Source: Pseudocercospora fijiensis CIRAD86 (Eukaryota > Ascomycota > Dothideomycetes > Mycosphaerellales > Mycosphaerellaceae). Taken from it: a DNA stretch of 64,000 bases. Below are positions 57,267 through 64,000 of the stretch, in pieces. The DNA is taken from NCBI RefSeq assembly GCF_000340215.1, contig NW_006921533.1:5919424-5983423 (forward strand), given 5' to 3'. The notes beneath the pieces were generated by a model. It had not been told where the DNA came from and ran no database searches. It saw only the letters and a program-made list of their open reading frames with translations. Each line of letters starts with the position of its first letter. Within the stretch, counting starts at the first letter, position 1. Position numbers and translations under genes: made by a program.

Positions 57267-57803
57267 ATGCCTCGTCAATCCCGTGGTCCAGCCCCGGCAC
57301 CAAAGCGTCCAGTCGCCGCTCCAGCGCGACCTGCTCCTCCGCAACAGCAGCGCCCAGTACGTTCTTCATAAGAAACATCTGACCAGAACGCAAGCATCAT
57401 ACTAACGCCCGAATTTCAGGCCTCAACATCCGCATACCCACCTCAACAACAAAATGCCGCACCACCACCAGCCGCGCAACCACAAGCCTCTGGCGGCTCA
57501 GGACTTTTCGGCCAAATGGCATCCACGGCAGCCGGTGTAGCAGTCGGCTCTTCCATCGGCCACGCAGTTGGCGGGTGGTTTAGCGGTGGAAGCTCAACAC
57601 CAGCTGCTCCAGCCGATGCTACACCAGCTCAGCAGGAACAGTACGTGCAAGCTCAGGGTGCTGTGCAAAACGCCCCAAGAGTTTGCGCGACTGAGGTCGA
57701 GGGATTCAAGAGGTGTATGGATGATAACCAGGGCAACCTCACGATTTGCGGCTGGTATTTGGATCAGTTGAAGGCTTGTCAGGCCGCGAGCAGTCAGTAC
57801 TAG
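57267..57803 (+). CDS. CHCHD2/Mix17-like twin CX9C mitochondrial protein (157 aa)
   Basis: Intermembrane-space protein imported and oxidised by Mia40; its relatives in yeast (Mix17) and animals (CHCHD2/10) support respiration and mitochondrial organisation. Exons are 57,267-57,356 and 57,420-57,803, with a 63-bp intron (GTACGT...TTTCAG, branch-like CTAACG). The first 60 residues are Pro/Ala/Gln/Arg-rich (PRQSRGPAPAPKRPVAAPAR), as in the family. A Gly-rich hydrophobic segment covers 63-86 (AAGVAVGSSIGHAVGGWF). The CHCH domain has C119, C129, C140 and C150 in two exact CX9C pairs (CATEVEGFKRC and CGWYLDQLKAC). Length and order fit the family throughout. Confidence 0.93.
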
Positions 57804-58399
57804 AAAGAAGTGATGGGAGGGGAGATGATGGTGGCCACGCTGGTGGCGCTGTAAATATATCTGATCACCCCCTTTACGATGCATTGCATTGCGGCTTGAT
57901 AAGAATAAAAAGATGCATGGGAGGCAAGGAAGATGCTATTAGATGAGATAGAATCGCTGTATGGAATCGGACGTCTCTCCTCTAGCCCTCCACAATGTTG
58001 GCATCTATCTGGTTGCCTTGCGCAGACGTTTTGCCCGTCATGTCCGGACCCGGAACCGAGTAGGCATCCTGATCCTGATGGTTCGCGTCACGACGCTTTG
58101 ATTACCGCCAGCATTGGTGTTGACAGTACTGAAGTTGGAATTGAAGCCGTGAGCTGGGTCCATGGCTAAAGCAAGCAGAATCTCTCGTACAGAGCATTCG
58201 CCTTGCCTTGCCTTGCCACTAATATTCTCAATTTTGATTCCTCCAACACGTAGCCATCCAACACATATCGCTCGCATTCTGATTACTTCTTGTATTTTAT
58301 GGTCTCGCTTGCTGAATTGTGCCATTGCCATTGATTTGTGTGCCGTCGGAGTTGACGATGAAGGATTGTCTGCTGTTGAACGGGGAGGAGGAGGACATG

Positions 58400-58476
<77 letters not shown>

Positions 58477-59196
58477 AGAAAAGCTGGCGTACTCTGCGAA
58501 TGAATAGGCTGGATCTGTGGTGTTGTAAGGTTTGCTATAGGTTTCTTGAAAGGCTGTGGTGACTGAGTTTGGAGGTGCTAAGTTCTTCTGTGGATTATAT
58601 ATGTGATGTGAAGCCGCGGATGGCAGTCACTATGGCGTCGAGCCTCGTCTTTTCGATGATCGGAGTGTTAGACTCGAGCGTTTCGTGTTGGCATGAACCG
58701 CTTGGCTCTTCTCTGTTGAGTCTACTGCTCGAGGCAATTGATGTCTCGGAGTGACAATGCTCGTGTCTCTGATCAGAGTCAAACAGTGCCGCATAGCGTG
58801 TGAGGTTCTGGGTCATCTTCACCAGACGGCACAAACATCCCTCCAATAAGCCGTAGACGGTGAGAAAGGGCAGAGAGAGAATGGTTCTCAGTGATCTCAC
58901 TGACATTATGCATTACCCATATCGATATCACCTTCCATGCGACGCGTACGCCGGCATCTTCTTATCTATCCTAATGTCTTTCTTCTTCAACGACATCTCG
59001 ATGTCTCGCTCTTCATCACTCGTGCTGCGAGCTGCTCGATGCTCTTGGTATGTATGCAGCGCATCGTGGTCTCGCAAACTCGTGGACTATGCGAGGAAAG
59101 CGCCTGCCCATGTCGAAAAGGAAATCCAAATCCCTGGCCACGTATCTTACAATGCTTTTTCGTACAAATACATCCACACAATTCGTTTCGCATCGA
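57804..59196. other. 1.4-kb interval between two convergent genes, with a TG microsatellite
   Basis: Between the ends of the CHCHD2-like gene (+) and the Sec2-like gene (-). Apart from the TG repeat listed separately and a CCTTGCCTTGCCTTGCC run near 58,201-58,217, I see nothing. Frames crossing the TG run (Cys-Val repeats) are artefacts. Confidence 0.45.
58399..58474. repeat. (TG)n microsatellite, about 38 units
   Basis: An uninterrupted run of TG dinucleotides of about 76 bp. It lies between two convergent genes. Its survival shows that this part of the window is not under RIP, which would convert TG/CA. Confidence 0.97.
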
Positions 59197-61377
59197 TCAG
59201 TTACCCGCCTCCATTTCTCGGACTCTAGCCAAGACGGAGGAGTTCTTGCCTTCGTGAGTCGATGACTTCTCGACGTCCAAAGATTTTCGTGTCGGCGAAG
59301 GACTTCTTGGTACACGCAGAGAAGGTGCCTGAAGTAAGTTTCGGGGAGTGGCTTCCTTCGCCGGCGCAGGTTCTGCACTTGTTGTGCTGTTCGGATCTGT
59401 AACAGCTGGCTTTTCTTCTTTCTCTTCTGGATCCGCTGCCGGAGTGACAGGCAGATCTCTGTGCTCGCTGGCATCCTCAAAAGGCGTTGAAGGCTCAACA
59501 TCTTCAGCGCCATTGCCGGCTTGTGTATCGAGTTCAGTCTGAAGCTGTTCTGACGGCTCCTTCTCGTCACCAGAAGCATCTTCTGACTTGTGTTGCTGCA
59601 AGCTGGGCATAGCTTGGGACGCAGCACCAGTCGACATGCCAAGAATGGCAGTTGCAATGCTTCCTGGCCTTTCTCGAACCTCGAGCTGCTGTAAAGGCTC
59701 CTCGGCCTCTTCATCGGACCTCTGCACGTCCTTCGCTCGACCTTCGGGAATGCTGTCGAGGCTCTGCCGACGGCTCTTGAGACCTGCAGCCGAGCTCGGG
59801 GTCTGAGGAGCAGTCTTCTGAGAAGATTGATGGATGCATGGAATTACGCCTCCACCAACCCTCGACCAGAACATTTTCTCACGTAGTCTGACGCTCTCTT
59901 CCCAAGCAGACTTTTGGTCCTCTTCGGATTCACACTTCCAATGTCCATCTTTGACCATTCGTAAGAAGCCTACGAAATCGCAGCTCGCCCGCAGCCTAGA
60001 CACACAAAAGTCGCAGATTGGCTTGGAGACATTGTCCTCCTCCGAGGTCCTGAATCGGTACTTTCGTACGTACGGCTCGCTCCTTCTGCTCTCGCCACAA
60101 AGCGTGCAAGCAAAGTAGTGCTTGTTCTGCGGGTAAGGCTCGACAGCTAGAGTGCCTTGCAGAAGTGCGCCGAGCACAGTCCTCCTGCTCAGGAAGGATA
60201 GTCCAGGTGCCAGGTCTAACCTCAGAGTCGGCTCAATATCCTCGGTGAGCACACGCTTATAGAATTTGCTATCCTTGAGAGGAGGAATGTTCGAAGCGCT
60301 GTTATATGCTGATGTCGGGCTTGAAGTCGCAAAGGAGAAGGAGCCAGGCAAATTCGGTGACGGTGAAGACATGTTAGTGTTTGGCTGTGCATTGTACGCA
60401 ACCTGACTGGCTTGGCTGCTGTTGCTCCTGGAATGCACTCCAAGTCGCCTGGCAAGCAACAAGAGGTCCTGGAAGTCGTTGAAAGCAGCAATGTCACTTC
60501 TCAGCACTGGCGATATCAGGTGTGAGAAGTGAAGTGGATGCTCCGGGAACTGTTCCAGGTCTGCGCCATTTGGAGAAGCTTGCAAAGCATCGAACATGGT
60601 GTGGTTGGTGGTGATCGGCGTTGATGGTATGCTCGGGTCATTTGGTCGTATGGATGGTGACTGCTCTTGAAGCTTTTCCATCGTGCCTTTGAGATCCTGC
60701 AATTGCTCCTGCTGTGAAGACATGAGCATCTCGGTGTCTTGCAACTGTGCCTTCAGCTGGGCATTTCTCTTCTCCACAGCTTCGGTGTCCCTCCGCGCTG
60801 CCGCCACCATACTGTTCGCCTCCTCAAAAAGTGCGCTGGTCAAATTCTCCAGCTCACCTTCAACCTGCTTCTTAGCCTTCTCCGCTGCTTCCCGGGCCGA
60901 TTTCTCTCTGGACAGCTCTGCCCTGAGTCTGGCGATGGTCTTATCAACATCAGCCTTTTTCACAAGCACGCCGCCCGTCACCATCTCGTCCATGCGTTGC
61001 TTCTCCGCCGTGAGAGTCGCAATTTCCTGCCGCGCCTGCTCCAACTCATGTCGCGTCTGCTGCAGCGAGTCGTCCAAGTTTGTCTGGTAATTTATGGCAT
61101 TCACGAGCTTCGTGCTGAGCAAGGCCACTTCCGCGCTCAAATCCGGCTTGTAATTCGGATCGCCATTGCTCTCGTTGGACATGATCTTCGGCGCAGGCGA
61201 AGGCGTGCGCGTGTCCATGACATGGTCGTCGCGCATAGCTGGGATGGGCGGGGGCGGCGAAGCGACAGCTGCCATGCCTCTATTAATGTTCGGTGAGGAG
61301 GTCGACTTGTACAGTCTCGGGAGGCCGAAGCGTGACTTCTGCTGCGTCGCGGGCTGTGGCGTGACGCTCCGTGTCAA
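59197..61377 (-). CDS. SEC2: Sec2/Rabin-type Rab guanine exchange factor (726 aa)
   Basis: Activates the secretory Rab (Sec4 in yeast) on post-Golgi vesicles and so drives vesicle delivery to growth sites. A single exon. Residues 1-78 are disordered. A long coiled coil spans about 80-240; it contains the Sec2 signature LTSALFEEANSMVAAARRD (179-197), the surface that opens the GTPase. A conserved C-terminal module in filamentous fungi follows, with two CxxC pairs (FACTLCGES and ICDFCVSRL), GFLRMVKDGHWKCESEED and LREKMFWSRVGGGVIPC. The tail is Pro/Ser/Glu-rich. The frame needs no intron. The start at 61,377 is the first Met of the frame and gives a disordered leader similar to relatives. With the Rac and septin-like genes it belongs to the cell-polarity machinery. 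Confidence 0.9.
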   Translation of the reverse strand: MTRSVTPQPATQQKSRFGLPRLYKSTSSPNINRGMAAVASPPPPIPAMRDDHVMDTRTPSPAPKIMSNESNGDPNYKPDLSAEVALLSTKLVNAINYQTNLDDSLQQTRHELEQARQEIATLTAEKQRMDEMVTGGVLVKKADVDKTIARLRAELSREKSAREAAEKAKKQVEGELENLTSALFEEANSMVAAARRDTEAVEKRNAQLKAQLQDTEMLMSSQQEQLQDLKGTMEKLQEQSPSIRPNDPSIPSTPITTNHTMFDALQASPNGADLEQFPEHPLHFSHLISPVLRSDIAAFNDFQDLLLLARRLGVHSRSNSSQASQVAYNAQPNTNMSSPSPNLPGSFSFATSSPTSAYNSASNIPPLKDSKFYKRVLTEDIEPTLRLDLAPGLSFLSRRTVLGALLQGTLAVEPYPQNKHYFACTLCGESRRSEPYVRKYRFRTSEEDNVSKPICDFCVSRLRASCDFVGFLRMVKDGHWKCESEEDQKSAWEESVRLREKMFWSRVGGGVIPCIHQSSQKTAPQTPSSAAGLKSRRQSLDSIPEGRAKDVQRSDEEAEEPLQQLEVRERPGSIATAILGMSTGAASQAMPSLQQHKSEDASGDEKEPSEQLQTELDTQAGNGAEDVEPSTPFEDASEHRDLPVTPAADPEEKEEKPAVTDPNSTTSAEPAPAKEATPRNLLQAPSLRVPRSPSPTRKSLDVEKSSTHEGKNSSVLARVREMEAGN

Positions 61378-62394
61378 CTGAGCCGCTCTCGTGGTCGTAC
61401 TGTTGGGGGCTAGCTGTCCATGGTCGGCATGGCTCGCGAAGCCGGACGTGAGCAGAAAGCTGAGAGACTATTAGAATGGCCGTCTGCTTGCCTGCGCATC
61501 GTGGAAAGGGGAATTCCGCTTACTCCGCCAGCTTGTCGGGTGGGCGTGTTGTCGTAAGTTATTAACGTTGGTGGTAGCCGCCCTACCTAGACTGTTCGAC
61601 TGCGCCGTTTGTCGTGTGACCAGGGGTTGCACGGACGCTGGCTGGGCTGGCATAAAGGATATTGTCCGATTGTTGCACGCCCAGCCTCGTCCCATACAGT
61701 TCGGTATAACACTATCTCTCGATGGCCTAGAGGCAGTAGTAGCGAAATTGGCTGAGCTGTGGCGTTGGACGGTTTGGAGAGACGCGAGGGCGTTGGTAGA
61801 GCGTCTGATTTTACACTTTGGAGGCGACGCCCGCCCCCAGTCCCAAGGTTCCCTCTGCCGAGCCGCTCAGCCTCGACGTCAGCCAGCGACCATTGCCATT
61901 GCCTCTTGTTTTCTCGGGCATGAACCTGGGTGTAACACGAACTGCATGCCGATGCTTCTTTTCTGCTTCCCATTACCAACGAGCATGATCCAGGAGGTGC
62001 GCTATAAAGAGAAGCACATCATGCCAGTATTCGCCTTGTATGTTGCAACAATGTCGCCACGAACGTATCCCTACCAAACACTGAAAAGGTGGTCCACTTA
62101 GAATAGCAGCAAAGACGTAACGCCGATGTAACGGACACGGCGGCTGTCGCAATCAATCGCGATCAATCTCTGGCAAAGAGATCGAGCACCGGAAAGATGA
62201 GCCAATAGCCTTATATCGCTAATCTAGGCAAAGAAAAGCCAGGAGCCTCATATTGCTAATCAGGAAGAGGTAGATCAGTATACGGCTTGAGTCAAGCGTG
62301 AACGACTTTCACCATGTTGTTGTTGTTAGGCAGAGAATGGAGATGTGGCACATGCTGCAATGCCAGATACGTTGTCTCGGGCAAGAAAATAACT
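61378..62394. other. 1.0-kb interval between SEC2 and the UstYa-like gene
   Basis: Both genes point left, so this is the SEC2 upstream region plus the 3-prime end of the UstYa-like gene. Two moderately long frames (61,568-62,101 plus; 61,587-61,979 minus) overlap each other and show no family signal. A direct repeat around AGCCAATAGCCTTATATCGC and AGGAGCCTCATATTGC occurs near 62,200-62,260. Confidence 0.4.
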
Positions 62395-63186
62395 CTATCT
62401 CTTCAAGCGATCAACGTTGATCCTCCGTTTAATTCTCCTGTGCCCATGGTCATGCCCATTGCCAGCGGCCTTCTCTCTCTTCTCAATACCATACTTCCTC
62501 ACCAGATCATAAAGCGGTTGAGGGTCTCGACATGTCCGACGATCATAGACTCCTTCGGCAATATCACCCTTCAGATTCCCATAGATATCTCTCGCCAGCT
62601 CAAAAGTATCATCGGCCTGGCAAAGGATTGACATGCGCAGATAATGGAGACAATGTGGCCAATGCGGATCATCATGAGCATCCTTGCCAATGTTTTCGCC
62701 TGCGGATGCTCTTTGCAACGCCTTCCGAATGCCAGCGAGACAGTGTAGTGAATGAAACATTCCGATACTGCCTTCGTCGTGCTTTTGGTCGAGGCTATAG
62801 CCGGAAGCATTGAAGGGCGGGAAAGCAATATTTCCATGGTCTTCGGCGAGTTCGATCTCCCACAAGTAATCCCATTTGTGGTCTATTGACATGTAATTCT
62901 CATCGTGTCCGAAAATGGGATGTTGGTTCAATGGACCTGATGATACGCGGCGGTCTGTGCCAGTATCGGAAGATGAGACCTTGCCGCCGAACATGGAATA
63001 CACGTTGAGGCCGAGTAATAGAATCAGGATGAACTCGACAGTGTATCGAATGATTTGTAAAGATCGCCTTCGCTGGCTCGTCGTCTCTGGGAAGTTTTGA
63101 AGGATTCGGTGCACTAGGGCGTCTTCCTCGTGGTCTGCATAACTCCCGCTGGGGCTAGTCAATGGTTTGTACTCGTCGTTTGCCAT
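62395..63186 (-). CDS. UstYa-like (DUF3328) membrane protein (263 aa)
   Basis: The UstYa/DUF3328 family holds fungal oxidases or cyclases of ribosomal-peptide (dikaritin) and other secondary-metabolite pathways. A charged N-terminus is followed by one transmembrane segment (about 47-66, RYTVEFILILLLGLNVYS), then a lumenal domain with WDYLWEIE. Both family HxxHC motifs are present: HSLHC (145-149) and HWPHC (175-179). The tail is basic and His/Arg-rich (GHDHGHRRIKRRINVDR). The frame needs no intron and length is normal. No cluster partner (precursor peptide, peptidase, NRPS or PKS) lies within the visible 800 bp to the right. The true neighbours on that side are outside the window. Confidence 0.88.
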   Translation of the reverse strand: MANDEYKPLTSPSGSYADHEEDALVHRILQNFPETTSQRRRSLQIIRYTVEFILILLLGLNVYSMFGGKVSSSDTGTDRRVSSGPLNQHPIFGHDENYMSIDHKWDYLWEIELAEDHGNIAFPPFNASGYSLDQKHDEGSIGMFHSLHCLAGIRKALQRASAGENIGKDAHDDPHWPHCLHYLRMSILCQADDTFELARDIYGNLKGDIAEGVYDRRTCRDPQPLYDLVRKYGIEKREKAAGNGHDHGHRRIKRRINVDRLKR

Positions 63187-64000
63187 GGCAGGAGGTATTC
63201 GCCAGGTAAGTGGCGCTGCGCATGGTGGTTCTTAGCATTTCTTGCGGATTAGCTGTGCAAGATGGCAAGCGATGCCGCGATTGAACAAAGGAGTCCGTTT
63301 CCTAGAATTGGGGGTCAATAGGCATGAATTACGACAGATGACACTGGTGTCTTGCAGGTTTATTAGCAAGACATACATGATGCTGTGTCGCGGAGCCCTA
63401 GGCATTCGTAATGCGGCGTCATGGTCTGTCGATGAAGGTGGGAATAGCGTCGCGGCGCGGTTTGATCGAGGGTGAAAATACCTCACGCTGTGACGTCTGG
63501 CACAGATTTATTAATATCTGCGGTTATGAGTGTGCGGTCGGGCGTCCGCGCGGCCCCGACGACTACCTAGTACGCAACAGGAACGAAATCAAGGCAAGGA
63601 CAATAATCGCAAGTCGAACACTCGTTTCTTCACAAAGGATGGATGGCTTGGCTTGATGACGAGCACGATGGCGTTATCTTCGCACGACTGACGACAGAAT
63701 GCCGCCAGGATTCTGGCTGATTTGAAAAGATGCAATCAGCGACAAACAAACACCATCCCGTTGACCATCAAAACCCGCTCATTCTGCGGCAGACGCTAAA
63801 GCGCAGGCTATTACTGATACCTGGCCGTGGGCCTTGGCAGGGCATACTGTCGATCAGGTTCGATTCCTCAAAAGCGCTTGCCGTGACTCTGTGCGAGCTA
63901 GCACCACCTTCACTTCCAATTCCAACTTCAAAGCCTACGTTTAACCGCCGCTCAAATCACGTTGGCCAACGAACTACTTCCTGACGGAGCCGAAGGCCGT
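63187..64000. other. Right end of the window, no gene supported
   Basis: The first part should contain the UstYa-like promoter. Short frames of 60-85 codons exist but none has family resemblance. The stretch GGTTCGATTCC near 63,857-63,867 resembles a tRNA T-loop, but no matching A box or acceptor stem is found upstream. Confidence 0.4.

Noticed and set aside
58162..58507. Frames with long Cys-Val runs
   Set aside because: Translation of the TG microsatellite.
61568..62101. 177-codon plus-strand frame with a competing 130-codon minus-strand frame
   Set aside because: Mutually overlapping, no family signal, in the SEC2 promoter region.
63845..63885. T-loop-like GGTTCGATTCC, possible tRNA gene
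   Set aside because: No A box, acceptor stem or anticodon arm could be folded upstream within 60-90 bases.
33546..64000. Search for a metabolite gene cluster linking the SDR and the UstYa-like gene
   Set aside because: They are 27 kb apart with only housekeeping or unknown genes between, and no core biosynthetic enzyme.

Overview
The window is nuclear DNA of a filamentous ascomycete. Genes have short introns (52-118 bp) with fungal donors and branch points. Fungal-specific families are present (AIM11, UstYa/DUF3328, a Sec2-type exchange factor, a long annexin), and the repeats carry heavy RIP damage (repeat-induced point mutation, CpA to TpA on both strands). A Dothideomycete is my best guess, but that is inference from style, not from a marker gene.

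Two compartments meet at about position 33,545. Positions 1-33,545 form a gene-free nest of transposons. From left to right they are: a hAT transposase fragment (minus, cut by the window edge); an unrecognised degraded coding block; a GCCGGC-rich tandem repeat; a Gypsy retrotransposon (minus, gag to integrase); a block of short tandem repeats; a 12.5-kb LTR retrotransposon (plus) with 279-bp LTRs, a CTAT target duplication and a 306-bp assembly gap; a Helitron-type Rep/helicase gene (minus); and an 80-bp minisatellite with dispersed repeats. Reading frames survive over kilobases, broken almost only by TAG (some TAA) at former Gln/Trp codons. So the elements were killed by point mutation, not by indels. 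In both Gypsy elements the second Asp of the reverse transcriptase active site now reads Asn. In the Helitron the HUH histidines read Tyr and the Walker A glycines are gone.

Positions 33,545-64,000 are gene-dense and free of RIP. The genes, in order, are: a short-chain dehydrogenase (+); a 761-aa annexin (-); a CorA-like metal transporter (-); a small single-span protein (+); an unknown 257-aa protein (-); the molybdopterin synthase large subunit (-); a CPSF6-type RRM/RGG protein (+); a septin-like GTPase (+); lipoyl synthase (-) divergent from AIM11 (+); a Rac GTPase with six exons (+); a CHCHD2/Mix17 twin-CX9C protein (+); a Sec2-type Rab exchange factor (-); and a UstYa-like protein (-). 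Most are housekeeping genes. Several are mitochondrial (LIP5, AIM11, CHCHD2, perhaps the small protein) and several act in polarity, secretion or membrane organisation (Rac, Sec2, septin-like, annexin), but nothing shows that they form one functional cluster.

The best candidate for something undescribed is inside the 12.5-kb LTR element. Downstream of a complete gag-pol there is a second frame of about 932 codons with no domain I recognise. Five copies of a near-palindrome with a CCCCGGGG-type core lie at or near the borders of the coding blocks.
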